Below are positions 31,696 to 40,609 of a stretch of 64,000 bases of DNA, piece by piece. Below the pieces are notes generated by a model. It was given only the letters and a program-made list of their open reading frames with translations, had not been told where the DNA came from and did no database searches. A program made the position numbers and the translations under genes. Position 1 is the stretch's first letter. Every line of letters starts with the position of its first letter. This stretch comes from Paenibacillus lautus NBRC 15380 (GTDB lineage: Bacteria; Bacillota; Bacilli; Paenibacillales; Paenibacillaceae). The stretch covers positions 16,494 to 80,493 of the forward strand of contig NZ_BIMF01000025.1 in NCBI RefSeq assembly GCF_004000945.1. Direction: 5' to 3'.

Positions 31696-32166
31696 ATGAC
31701 AGAAACATCTTCTCCACAGCCGTCCGAAACTCCGGAAAATGTTGTAGGAAACCAAGAAGCTGCGGCGTCCAGCCGTCCTGATGTGCTGCTCGAACAACTG
31801 CTCAAGCCCGAGGTTCAGGAATCCCTCACAACTCTCGTGGACAATCTTCCAAAACTTACGGAAATGCTGACCGTCATGACTAAGGCTTATGACTTCGGTA
31901 AATCCGTAGCTACGGATCCCGTGCTTGCGGAAGACACCATGGCTTCCCTTAGCGGATTCGCGAAGCCAATCACGACAGCAGCAAAAGGCGTTGCATCTGC
32001 AGCCATCGAAGCCGGAGACCGTGTACACGCTCAAGGCGACCAAGGTCAGATCGGCGTATTTGGTCTGATGAAAATGCTGAAAGATCCTCAGGTTCAAAAG
32101 GGTCTTCGCTATGCTCAGGCTTTTTTGGACGTTCTTAACGAACGTGACCAACAAAACAAGCGTTAA
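31696..32166 (+). CDS. DUF1641 family protein (YjlC-like)
   Basis: The 156-aa protein starts with a Ser/Pro/Glu-rich segment, then has the helical DUF1641 domain ('LLEQLLKPEVQESLTTLVDN', 'QIGVFGLMKMLKDPQVQKGL'). The start at 31696 has AAAGGAGG 9 bases upstream. It precedes the ndh gene by 32 bases, the same order as yjlC-ndh in B. subtilis. Its molecular role is unknown; a helper function for the NADH dehydrogenase or the membrane quinone pool is an inference from this conserved order. Confidence 0.85.
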   Translation: MTETSSPQPSETPENVVGNQEAAASSRPDVLLEQLLKPEVQESLTTLVDNLPKLTEMLTVMTKAYDFGKSVATDPVLAEDTMASLSGFAKPITTAAKGVASAAIEAGDRVHAQGDQGQIGVFGLMKMLKDPQVQKGLRYAQAFLDVLNERDQQNKR

Positions 32167-32198
32167 TCCATAAATCATACGAAGAACGGAGGATGGTC

Positions 32199-33374
32199 AT
32201 GTCTAAACATATTTTAATTTTGGGCGGAGGCTATGGCGGCTTGCTTAGTGCGCTTTCTGCACGCGAGCATTTTGGTGCTGCCGCACAAATCACGCTGATC
32301 AACCGTTTCCCAACCCATCAGATCATTACGGAATTGCACCGTCTGGCAGCAGGCAACATCGCAGAGAAAGCAGTAGCTTTGCCGCTTGACAAGCTTCTGC
32401 GCGGCGCGAACGTTGACCTGCGCATCGGCAACGTTAAGGAAATCAAGCCGGATGAGCGTTCGGTATCCCTCGATGACGGCGGAAACTTCACATATGATGC
32501 CCTGGTTATCGCACTGGGCAGCGAAACGGCATTCTTCGGTATTCCGGGATTGCAAGAGAACAGCTTCATTCTGAAGTCCGTTAACGATGCGAATCGTCTG
32601 CGTGCTCATGTGGAGTCCCGCATTGCGGAATACAGCAAAACGAAAAACAAAGCGGACGCTACCATCGTGGTTGGCGGCGGCGGTTTGACAGGCGTTGAGC
32701 TTGTTGGTGAATATGCCGATATGAGAAGCGAGCTGGCTCGCAAATACGGTATCGACCCACAAGAAATCACGCTTTATTGTGTTGAAGCAGCTCCTTCCAT
32801 TCTGCCAGGCTTCCCTGCTGAATTGGTTGACCGCGCGACAACAAGCCTGCAGAAACGCGGCGTGAACTTCCTGACCGGATTGCCGATCACCAAAATGGAC
32901 GGCACGACCGTTGAACTGAAAGACGGCAGCACGCTCGAAACCAGCACCTTGGTATGGACTGGCGGCGTACAAGGCAACTCCGTTGTAGCTAACTGCGGCA
33001 TCGAAGTCAATCGTGGACGTGCGGTTGTTAACGAATTCCTGCAATCCGCATCTCACCCTGATGTTTACATTGCAGGCGACAGCGCGGTGGTCATGGGACC
33101 AGAAGGTCGTCCATACCCGCCAACTGCACAGCTGGCATGGCAAATGGGCGAGCTGATCGGCTACAACATCTTCGCTCAATTGAATGGCGGCGCACAAGCT
33201 TCGTTCACACCGGTATTCTCCGGTACGCTCGGCAGCTTGGGACGTAAAGATGCCATCGGTACCATTGGTGCTAACAAGACTCAATTGAAAGGTCTGCCTG
33301 CAACCTTGATGAAAGAAGCAAGTAACATGCGTTACCTGTCCCACATCAACGGTTTGTTTACACTGGCTTACTAA
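32199..33374 (+). CDS. ndh: Type II NADH:quinone oxidoreductase
   Basis: The 391-aa flavoprotein transfers electrons from NADH to menaquinone without pumping protons. The N-terminal FAD fold begins 'ILILGGGYGGLLSAL', the NADH fold has 'ATIVVGGGGLTGVELVGEYA', and 'VYIAGDSAVVMGPEGRPYPPT' is the FAD-binding C-terminal motif ('AQLAWQMGELIGYNI' follows). Length and context match B. subtilis Ndh (YjlD). The ATG at 32199 has GGAGG 6 bases upstream; the ATG at 32193 touches the site directly. A strong terminator follows. Confidence 0.94.
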   Translation: MSKHILILGGGYGGLLSALSAREHFGAAAQITLINRFPTHQIITELHRLAAGNIAEKAVALPLDKLLRGANVDLRIGNVKEIKPDERSVSLDDGGNFTYDALVIALGSETAFFGIPGLQENSFILKSVNDANRLRAHVESRIAEYSKTKNKADATIVVGGGGLTGVELVGEYADMRSELARKYGIDPQEITLYCVEAAPSILPGFPAELVDRATTSLQKRGVNFLTGLPITKMDGTTVELKDGSTLETSTLVWTGGVQGNSVVANCGIEVNRGRAVVNEFLQSASHPDVYIAGDSAVVMGPEGRPYPPTAQLAWQMGELIGYNIFAQLNGGAQASFTPVFSGTLGSLGRKDAIGTIGANKTQLKGLPATLMKEASNMRYLSHINGLFTLAY

Positions 33375-33407
33375 GCCTAGAAGGCGACATTATATCAACA
33401 TATAAAT

Positions 33408-33446
33408 AGATGGACCCGGAGTTTTTCGGGTCCATCTTTTTTTTTG
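33408..33446 (+). terminator. Terminator of the yjlC-ndh operon
   Basis: AGATGGACCCG and CGGGTCCATCT form a perfect 11-bp stem with an 8-base loop, followed by at least nine T residues. Confidence 0.95.
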
Positions 33447-33531
33447 CGCAGCCAAACATAAGCAGATGGACTTAGGGACATCGACATGAAAACATAATAC
33501 GATGATTACACCCGGGAGCGAGGGAGGCAAT

Positions 33532-33663
33532 ATGATCTTCAAACGCGTGCTCCGGAGCGGGATGTTAGAGAAGGAGGTAAGGGAAAGGCAGAAGGTGAGA
33601 GTCCAATTGGTAGAAGAAAGAAGGGTAAACAGTTATGTAAGCGCTATCGTAAAAGGGTCGTAG
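33532..33663 (+). CDS. Possible 43-aa small ORF ahead of system B
   Basis: An ATG at 33532 follows GAGGGAGG at 4-5 bases and opens a 43-codon frame to TAG at 33661. The peptide is very basic ('MLEKEVRERQKVRVQLVEER' region) with no recognised family. Its 3' part overlaps a candidate cre site. The frame may be a leader peptide or chance; the ribosome site is the only positive evidence. Confidence 0.3.
   Translation: MIFKRVLRSGMLEKEVRERQKVRVQLVEERRVNSYVSAIVKGS
33635..33650 (+). promoter_or_regulatory. Candidate cre (CcpA) site ahead of system B kinase
   Basis: ATGTAAGCGCTATCGT matches the catabolite response consensus WTGNNARCGNWWWCAW at all but one position. It lies 43 bases before the kinase start, a position suited to repression in the presence of a preferred sugar. 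Confidence 0.55.
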
Positions 33664-33692
33664 TTTTCATTTTATGAACGGAGGGAGCATGT

Positions 33693-35471
33693 ATGCGGGG
33701 ATATCATCGTCTTCATTCCATTGTCATTCAACTGTTTTTGTTTTTTTTCATCGGCACAACACTCCCGGTTCTCATTATGGGGTTCCTGTCGTATAACAAA
33801 TCGGCCTCAATCGTGGAGGAACAGGTCAGTAAAGTGGCTTCCCTCACCATCACCCAAGTCAGTGACAAGCTGAATATGTTCTTCAAGAAACTGGACGATT
33901 CCTCGATGATGGTGCTGAACAGCAAGGTGGTTCACGGCATTCTGGAGGATCAGGATATCAGTAAATATGACCTGACGTTGAAGGTAAAGGAGGGGAAGGA
34001 CCTGCTGACCTCCATCATGATTAACTCGCCGGAGATATTGGACGTGTACGTGTTTGACGTGCAGCGGAACAATTCGGTCCTGAGCGCCGATTCCTTGATG
34101 TCCATCCCGGACCAGTGGGATTCTTCTTGGTATCGATCGATACTGGAGGCGAATGGGCAGGCAGTATGGTTCGGTTTGTCCGATACCTCCTACCTGAAGC
34201 AAACGGGAATGGGATTTCCCGTGTTCGGGCTGGGCCGGGCAATCCGAAGCTGGGATACGGGGGAGATTGTCGGGGTGATGTTTATCGAGATTATGGGAGA
34301 CGTCCTGATCGATGAATTAAACCATGTCCAGTTCGGCGACACAGGGTATATGTACGTGGCCAATGACGAGAATCGTTACTTTTATCATCCCGATCCTTCA
34401 ATGTACGGGAAGCAGTCCCGGATCAAGCTGCCCTCGGGTTTGACGGAATATAACCTGAACAACAAAAAAACGCTGATGATCCCTTCGCGCCTGAACAACG
34501 GCTGGCATGTGGTCGGCATGGTGCCGCTGAAGGAACTGACCGCGGATTCGGCGAGCATTCGGAGTTTCACCGTCTGGATTGTATTCGGATCGATCCTGGC
34601 CGCGATCGGCATCGGTTATTTCATGACGCGGAGGATTGGCAATCCGCTCGTTCATTTAAGCCGCTTGATGCGCAGAAGCGAAGCAGGCGATTTGTCGGTC
34701 CGCAGCAAGAATGTGGGGCCCAGTGAAATCGGCCAGCTGGGCCGAAGCTTCAACAAAATGATTGAGCAGATCGATTTGCTCATCAGGCGAATCGCCGCGG
34801 AGGAATCCGAGAAGAAGAAGGCGGAAATCCGTGCGCTGCGGTATCAGATCAATCCCCATTTTCTTTACAATACATTGAATTCGATTCGCTGGATGGCCAA
34901 GCTTAATCGGACGAATGACGTGGATCGATCGGTCACGGCCCTTGTTCATCTGCTGGAGGGGAGCCTGGAGCGAAACGGCGTGTTTATAAGGCTTGGAGAT
35001 GAACTTGAGCTGCTTCGGAAATATATGATTATCCAGAATTACCGCTACGACCATCAAATTGAGCTGAGGATCGACTGCCCCGAGGAAATGGAGGACCTCT
35101 ATGTTCCCCGGATGCTGCTGCAGCCGATTGTGGAGAATGCAATCTTTCACGGGATTGCCCCGCTTGATGAAGCCGGCGTCATTACGATTCGGGTAACTTC
35201 GCACCAGCAGGATGTCATGGTTCGAATCGAGGACAATGGAATCGGCATCAAGCCTGAACGAATAGAGGGACTGCTGTCGTATGAACAGGATCACTCCAAG
35301 CACGGCATGACCCGCATCGGGCTGCGTCATGTTCACCAAACAGTCCAGCTGTATTACGGCAGCCGCTATGGGGTATGGGTGGAAAGCCCGGAAGGCGGAG
35401 GAACGCGGGTCACGATAACGTTTGCGAGGCAAAGGGGTGACGATTATGTACAGAGTGCTGCTCGTGGATGA
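33693..35471 (+). CDS. System B sensor histidine kinase (YesM family)
   Basis: The 592-aa kinase has a membrane helix at about 8-33, an extracellular Cache-like domain ('NSPEILDVYVFDVQRNNSV', 'GDTGYMYVANDENRYFYHP'), a second helix near 291-312, a HAMP linker, phospho-acceptor H389 in 'QINPHFLYNTLNSI', and an ATPase domain ('LQPIVENAIFHGI', 'IEDNGIGI'). GGAGGG lies 7 bases before the ATG. The response regulator gene begins inside its last 26 bases. Confidence 0.94.
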   Translation: MRGYHRLHSIVIQLFLFFFIGTTLPVLIMGFLSYNKSASIVEEQVSKVASLTITQVSDKLNMFFKKLDDSSMMVLNSKVVHGILEDQDISKYDLTLKVKEGKDLLTSIMINSPEILDVYVFDVQRNNSVLSADSLMSIPDQWDSSWYRSILEANGQAVWFGLSDTSYLKQTGMGFPVFGLGRAIRSWDTGEIVGVMFIEIMGDVLIDELNHVQFGDTGYMYVANDENRYFYHPDPSMYGKQSRIKLPSGLTEYNLNNKKTLMIPSRLNNGWHVVGMVPLKELTADSASIRSFTVWIVFGSILAAIGIGYFMTRRIGNPLVHLSRLMRRSEAGDLSVRSKNVGPSEIGQLGRSFNKMIEQIDLLIRRIAAEESEKKKAEIRALRYQINPHFLYNTLNSIRWMAKLNRTNDVDRSVTALVHLLEGSLERNGVFIRLGDELELLRKYMIIQNYRYDHQIELRIDCPEEMEDLYVPRMLLQPIVENAIFHGIAPLDEAGVITIRVTSHQQDVMVRIEDNGIGIKPERIEGLLSYEQDHSKHGMTRIGLRHVHQTVQLYYGSRYGVWVESPEGGGTRVTITFARQRGDDYVQSAARG

Positions 35472-36999
35472 CGAAGCGATCGCACGTACAGGACTGCGCT
35501 CGACCTTCGACTGGGAGAAATATGGTTACCGGCTTGTGGGCGAGGCCTCCAATGGACAACGGGCAATGAAATGGATTCTGAACGGGGATCTGGACATTCT
35601 GATCACGGATATCGCGATGCCGGTCATGGATGGCTTGGAACTGACCCGCCGGACAAGAGAGCTTTGTCCTTGGGTGAAGGTGCTGCTGCTCAGCTGTCAT
35701 AGCGATTTCGCATTCGTGCGCGAAGGCATAAGGCTTGGCGCTTCGGATTATATTCTCAAGCCGACGCTGGATGCGGACTCTTTGGGTGCTGTGCTGGATC
35801 ACATGCGTTCGAAGCTGGAAGAGGAGAAGCAGATGCAGCGGATTCTGACCGAGCATGAGCACCAGCAGCGTATGAATCAGAAGAAAGCCGCCGAGAAAAT
35901 CCTCTTTCAGGCGCTGTCCGGAGAACCGGGTGCAATCGCCAATCTGGAAGCCCAAAATCTTAACGGCGAATATATGCTGGCCGTGCTCCAGCTTGATTCT
36001 GATTCAGGGGCTGGTGCGGCCGGGGTGCAGCCCAAGGATTGGCATGACGAGATCGAGCGATTGATGGGACTGTTATATGACCAGGTGCCGGAAGCGCTGG
36101 CAGTTCGGCTGGAGACGGACCGGATCGCTGCCTACGTGCCTCTACGGCATGCAGGAAGGGTGCCTGCTTCAGAGCATGAAGCAGCAATCCATCTGCCGAC
36201 CCGATGCACCATGGGGCTCAGCAGGAGATATAACGGCATGGATAAGCTGCAGGAAGCGTTTCGAGAAGCTAGCGAGAGCCTGGAAGGCCTCTTTTTTCAT
36301 AAAGATAAACAGATACTGCGGGCAGAGGAGCTCCCCCTGACCAATGCCGATTCGGCTCAGGAGAGGCCGGCCGCCGAGCTGCATGCCCTAAGAGCCGCGC
36401 TGACGGTCGGGAACATGGACATAAGCGGAGAGCGTCTGCAGTCCATCATGCTGCGCTGGCAGCCCGGAAGGATGAAGAAACGGGCGGTCCTCCGAGAAGC
36501 AGAGGAGCTTCTGAGCTTGCTCGCTATGTTTCATCTTCCCGGCGGCCCGCCGCTTCCACAGATCGGGGAAGTGGGCAAGCTTCGCTCGGTGGAGGAAGTG
36601 AAGGAGCTGGTCCTTCAAGGCTTCCATACGCTGCGGGATGAGGCCATGCGTCACCCTGTACCGGAATCTACGCTGCATGAGCGAATCGTGCTGCAGGCCG
36701 TTCAATATATTAAAGCGCGCTTTACCGAGCCGATCTCCCTGCAGGAGGTGGCGGACGAAGTGGCCGTCAGCCGCAACTATTTTAGCGAATTATTTAAGCG
36801 TGTCACGGGACACAACTTCATCGACTATGTGATTGATCTGAGATTGAAACGGGCTAAGGAGCTGCTCTCCACGACATCGCTGCGAGTGTATGAAGTGGCG
36901 GACCGCTCCGGATTTAATGACGTGAAATACTTTAGCAAGCTGTTCAAGAAGATGGTAGGCATGACGCCTGCGGAGTACCAGGGACAGCAGCGGAAATAA
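35446..36999 (+). CDS. System B response regulator, AraC type (YesN family)
   Basis: The 517-aa protein has a receiver domain ('VLLVDDEAIARTGL', D55 in 'ILITDIAMPVMDG', Lys in 'DYILKPT'), a ~280-residue middle part and a C-terminal AraC DNA-binding domain ('ISLQEVADEVAVSRNYFSEL', 'VADRSGFNDVKYFSKLFKK'). The start at 35446 follows AAAGGGG at normal spacing and overlaps the kinase gene. It should control the transporter genes that follow. Confidence 0.94.
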   Translation: MYRVLLVDDEAIARTGLRSTFDWEKYGYRLVGEASNGQRAMKWILNGDLDILITDIAMPVMDGLELTRRTRELCPWVKVLLLSCHSDFAFVREGIRLGASDYILKPTLDADSLGAVLDHMRSKLEEEKQMQRILTEHEHQQRMNQKKAAEKILFQALSGEPGAIANLEAQNLNGEYMLAVLQLDSDSGAGAAGVQPKDWHDEIERLMGLLYDQVPEALAVRLETDRIAAYVPLRHAGRVPASEHEAAIHLPTRCTMGLSRRYNGMDKLQEAFREASESLEGLFFHKDKQILRAEELPLTNADSAQERPAAELHALRAALTVGNMDISGERLQSIMLRWQPGRMKKRAVLREAEELLSLLAMFHLPGGPPLPQIGEVGKLRSVEEVKELVLQGFHTLRDEAMRHPVPESTLHERIVLQAVQYIKARFTEPISLQEVADEVAVSRNYFSELFKRVTGHNFIDYVIDLRLKRAKELLSTTSLRVYEVADRSGFNDVKYFSKLFKKMVGMTPAEYQGQQRK

Positions 37000-37077
37000 T
37001 GGAAATTCATAGGATCGGAAAAGAATCCACTTTTTCGGAACATAATCCGTTCAAAAGCTTTTTGTCAAAATTTTATA

Positions 37078-37093
37078 ATTAAAGCGTTTACAA
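37078..37093 (+). promoter_or_regulatory. Candidate cre site ahead of system B binding-protein gene
   Basis: ATTAAAGCGTTTACAA fits WTGNNARCGNWWWCAW with one mismatch, 47 bases before the lipoprotein start. It suggests catabolite repression of the transporter genes separately from the regulator genes. Confidence 0.5.
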
Positions 37094-37139
37094 GAGCTGT
37101 GCCAGCGAGTCCAAATCTGGTTTGAATGGAGGAAATGAA

Positions 37140-38462
37140 ATGACAAGGAAACAGGTGAGAGGGTCATTGCTTGTAATCATTCTTCTACTATCATCCATAC
37201 TCCAAGCGTGTGGAGGCGGCGGAACATCAGAGGGTGGGGAGTCCGGAAGCGGTGAGAAGGTCAAGATTAAATGGGCGACCTGGGGAAATCCCGGAGAGCT
37301 TAGCCGCTTTCAGGAGCTCACGAAGGACTTTAATAAGAAGCACTCGGACATTGAGGTCGAATTTATTCCGATTCCGGGCGAGTATGATCAGAAAATATTA
37401 ACCCAATTAACAGGTGGGACCGCCCCGGATGTCTTCTACGCAGGGGACGCCCTGGTCGTGAAACTGATCGAGAATCAGAGCATTGAGAATTTGACGACGT
37501 ATATGGAAGCACCGGAAAGCGTGATCAAGAAAGAGGATTATTTTGAAGGCTTGTGGGGCGCAGCCGTGCGGGATGGTCAGACCTTCGGGGTACCGGTGGA
37601 CTGTAATCCGATGGTGCTGTGGTACAACAAGAAGGTGCTGAAGGAAGCGGGGATCACCGAGATGCCGGCCGATCTTCAGGCGAACGGACAGTGGACCTGG
37701 GACAAATTCAAGGAGATGTCGGACAAGATCCGGGACAGCAAAAAGTACGGCTACGTGCTGGATAACTCTTGGAACAGCTACCACAGCTGGGTTACTTCCA
37801 ACGGCGGCCGGGTGTACGACGACGAAGGGAATTTCGTGGCAGCTTCGGATCCGAAAGCAATGGAGGCGTTCCGCTTCCTGTACGACAACGTGAAATCCAA
37901 AAACATCACCTTCTCCGGCACGCTTCCCAAAGGGCAAGGCGGAGATGCCATGTTTATGTCCAACCAGGTCGGATTCGTTGCTGCAGGCCGCTGGTACCTG
38001 CCGTTGTTCAAGAAGAATCAAGGACTTGAATATGACGTGGTCACATGGCCAACCAATACCGGCAACAAAATGGAACCTGCCGGAATCCCGACCGCATACC
38101 TGGTGATGAACAAGGCATCGAAGAATAAGGAAGCGGCATACACCTTCTTCTCCGAGTACGTAAGTAAAGAGGGTCAACGCTTCCGCCTGCAGGGCGGCGG
38201 CAATGCCGTCCCATCGGTACAGGGCACGGACGAGGTGGTGCTGGAAGGGAATCTGCCGGAGCATGCCCAGCTCTTCCTGGACGCGCGTGAAATCGGGTAT
38301 TCCCTGACTCCGTTCGAGGCCGGCATTCCAGGCCTTAGCCAGGATATTACGTCCAAGTTCGAGGCACTGTGGCTGAAAGATCAGGATCTTGAAAGCTCCT
38401 TGAAGGATATTCAGGATATGGCCAACAAGAAAATTCAGGATTATAAGAGCGGCAAGAATTGA
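37140..38462 (+). CDS. System B sugar-binding lipoprotein
   Basis: The 440-aa protein has a lipoprotein signal ending 'SILQACGGGG', a Gly/Ser tether and a family 1 solute-binding fold ('IKWATWGNPGELSRFQELT', 'LTGGTAPDVFYAGDALVV', 'TFGVPVDCNPMVLWYNKK', 'NQVGFVAAGRWYLPLF'). The start has GGAGG 7 bases upstream. It should deliver an unknown oligosaccharide to the two permeases encoded directly after it. Confidence 0.94.
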   Translation: MTRKQVRGSLLVIILLLSSILQACGGGGTSEGGESGSGEKVKIKWATWGNPGELSRFQELTKDFNKKHSDIEVEFIPIPGEYDQKILTQLTGGTAPDVFYAGDALVVKLIENQSIENLTTYMEAPESVIKKEDYFEGLWGAAVRDGQTFGVPVDCNPMVLWYNKKVLKEAGITEMPADLQANGQWTWDKFKEMSDKIRDSKKYGYVLDNSWNSYHSWVTSNGGRVYDDEGNFVAASDPKAMEAFRFLYDNVKSKNITFSGTLPKGQGGDAMFMSNQVGFVAAGRWYLPLFKKNQGLEYDVVTWPTNTGNKMEPAGIPTAYLVMNKASKNKEAAYTFFSEYVSKEGQRFRLQGGGNAVPSVQGTDEVVLEGNLPEHAQLFLDAREIGYSLTPFEAGIPGLSQDITSKFEALWLKDQDLESSLKDIQDMANKKIQDYKSGKN

Positions 38463-38492
38463 ACCTGCTCTGGGGAGGAACGGTGAGATGAA

Positions 38493-39446
38493 ATGAAGAC
38501 GCAGCCTGCAGGAAGCTCCGGAGCCGCTCCTTCTCCGGAGCGGCTTCCGGAGAGGAGAACGACCGCCTTAAAGAGCAAAACATCCGACGGTTTATGGGGT
38601 TACTTTTTTATCTTCCCTCAAATGATCGGCCTCATCGCCTTTTCACTGGTTCCGCTGATCTCAGCCTTTGTCATCAGCATGATGAACTGGGACGGCATGG
38701 GGGCCAAGAAGTTTATCGGGCTCCAAAATTTCGTATCCCAGCTTCAGGATGAGGAGTTCCATATCGCTTTGGTGAACACGGTGTATTACACGATTCTGTC
38801 GGTTCCGACAGGCATCGTTCTCGCCATGCTGGTGGCGGTAGGCTTAAACCGGGTTCGCGGGAAAATTCTGTACCGGCTGATCTACTTCATGCCCAACATT
38901 ACGATGTCCGTCGCCGTTGCCGTTGTGTTTATGTGGCTGTTCAACGCCGATTTCGGCCTTATTAACATGTACCTGAAGCAGTGGTTCGGGATAACGGGCC
39001 CTTCCTGGCTGACGGATTCCAGGTACGTGATGCCTTCGATTGCCCTGCTGAGTGTCTGGATGGGGCTGGGAGGCAACATGGTGCTGTTCCTGGCCGGACT
39101 TCAGGGCATATCGAGAAGTTATTACGAGGCGGCCGAGATCGACGGCGCCGGCAAATGGCAGCAGCTGATCCATATTACGATTCCGCTGCTGTCGCCGACG
39201 ACCTTTTTCGTAACGATCATGTCCATCATCGGTTCCTTCCAGGTGTTCGACCAGTCGTTTGTCATGACCTCCGGCGGGCCGGCGAAGGCCAGCTATACGC
39301 TTGTCTATCACATCTACGAGACGGCCTTCGCGGACTTCACCTTTGGCAAAAGCACGGCGTCGGCGGTCATCCTGTTCGTGATGATTCTGTCGCTCACCTT
39401 GTTCCAGATGAAAATGTCCAAGCGGTGGGTGCATTACGAAGACTGA
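38493..39446 (+). CDS. System B sugar ABC transporter permease 1 (MalF/UgpA type)
   Basis: The 317-aa permease has a ~30-residue Pro/Ser/Arg-rich cytoplasmic start, six helices and the EAA loop 'YYEAAEIDGAGKWQQLIHIT'. 'VMTSGGPAKASYTLVYHIYE' is typical of CUT1 sugar importers. The ATG follows GGTGAG closely; an ATG five bases upstream opens a dead frame. Confidence 0.93.
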   Translation: MKTQPAGSSGAAPSPERLPERRTTALKSKTSDGLWGYFFIFPQMIGLIAFSLVPLISAFVISMMNWDGMGAKKFIGLQNFVSQLQDEEFHIALVNTVYYTILSVPTGIVLAMLVAVGLNRVRGKILYRLIYFMPNITMSVAVAVVFMWLFNADFGLINMYLKQWFGITGPSWLTDSRYVMPSIALLSVWMGLGGNMVLFLAGLQGISRSYYEAAEIDGAGKWQQLIHITIPLLSPTTFFVTIMSIIGSFQVFDQSFVMTSGGPAKASYTLVYHIYETAFADFTFGKSTASAVILFVMILSLTLFQMKMSKRWVHYED

Positions 39447-39477
39447 CGGTCGAACCTTTAGGAAGGAGGGAAAATGA

Positions 39478-40311
39478 ATGATACATCGGGGATTGAGGAT
39501 GTCCACCGTGGTGCTGCATATCGTGCTGATCATAGGCGCCTGCATGATGGCGCTGCCGTTTGTATGGATGGTGCTCAGCTCGCTCAAGGATTTGTCGCAA
39601 GTATTCGTCGTGCCGCCCAAATGGATTCCGGACCCGTTCATCTGGTCCAATTATAAGGATTCGCTGACGGCGCTGCCGTTCGGGCGTGCGTATTTCAACA
39701 GCTTCTACATCAATATAATCGTCGTGGTTTCACAGCTGATTACCTGCTCCATGGCGGCTTATGCTTTTGCCAAAATCACGTTCCCGTTCCGGGAGCCGCT
39801 GTTCATTCTGTTTCTGGCAACGATGATGGTCCCGGGACAAGTGACCATTATTCCGCTTTATCTGATCATGAAAAATATCGGATGGCTGGATACGCATCTG
39901 GCGATTATCGTCCCTTCCGCACTGCTGAACGCCTTCGGGGTATTTCTGCTCCGGCAATTCTTCAGAGGCATTCCGAAGGAAATGGAAGAGGCGGCCATCG
40001 TGGACGGCGCGAATCGCTGGACGATCTACGCCCGGATCATGATACCTCTAATCAAACCGGCTTTATCGGCACTCGGGATTTTTACCTTCCTCGGGATGTG
40101 GAACAACTTCTTTAACCCGCTGATTTTTCTCAGCAGCACGGATAAGTTTACCGTGCCGATGATGCTGAATTTGTACCGGGGCATGTATGCAACGGATTGG
40201 ACGCTGATGATGGCGGGGGCTGCCATTGCGCTCATCCCGGTTCTCATCGTGTATATCATCGGGCAGAAATATATTATTGAAGGTGTTACTTTATCCGGGA
40301 TTAAGGGATAA
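39478..40311 (+). CDS. System B sugar ABC transporter permease 2 (MalG type)
   Basis: The 277-aa permease has six helices, the EAA loop 'EMEEAAIVDGANRWTIYARI', and the usual end 'IIEGVTLSGIKG'. AAGGAGGG precedes the ATG at 7 bases. A hairpin follows directly. No ATPase is encoded with systems A, B or C. Confidence 0.93.
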   Translation: MIHRGLRMSTVVLHIVLIIGACMMALPFVWMVLSSLKDLSQVFVVPPKWIPDPFIWSNYKDSLTALPFGRAYFNSFYINIIVVVSQLITCSMAAYAFAKITFPFREPLFILFLATMMVPGQVTIIPLYLIMKNIGWLDTHLAIIVPSALLNAFGVFLLRQFFRGIPKEMEEAAIVDGANRWTIYARIMIPLIKPALSALGIFTFLGMWNNFFNPLIFLSSTDKFTVPMMLNLYRGMYATDWTLMMAGAAIALIPVLIVYIIGQKYIIEGVTLSGIKG

Positions 40312-40320
40312 GGAGTTTGG

Positions 40321-40372
40321 ATAACCCGTAGACGGGATTCCTTGAATGAGGAAGCCGTTTGCGGGTTATTTG
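40321..40372 (+). terminator. Terminator between systems B and C
   Basis: ATAACCCGTA-GACGG-ATTCC pairs with GGAA-GCCGT-TTGCGGGTTAT in a long interrupted stem, followed by TTGTGTT. The rest of 40312-40609 carries a candidate cre site and no gene. Confidence 0.6.
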
Positions 40373-40563
40373 TGTTCTAACCGGGATAAAGACGAGGTTC
40401 AAGCAAGGTATATACGCTTTATGTTCATGATCTGCCAACTGAAGAACGGCTTCAATTCCAGAAGAGGGTCATGGCTGAGGGGGAAGGAGAACTGTACCCA
40501 TATGAAAGAAGCGGAGCTGCAGTATATTCTCACGGATATACTAGTATGGTAGTATGAGGTAAA

Positions 40564-40579
40564 ATGAGTGCGCTTACAT
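40564..40579 (+). promoter_or_regulatory. Candidate cre site ahead of system C
   Basis: ATGAGTGCGCTTACAT fits the cre consensus with one mismatch (T for A at position 6), 31 bases before the first response regulator gene. Confidence 0.45.
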
Positions 40580-40609
40580 AATAACGCTTTATGAAGGGGG
40601 ACAAGGACG

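Noticed and set aside
40346..40552. A 68-codon plus-strand frame between systems B and C
   Set aside because: No ribosome site, overlaps the terminator region, and the peptide has no regular composition.
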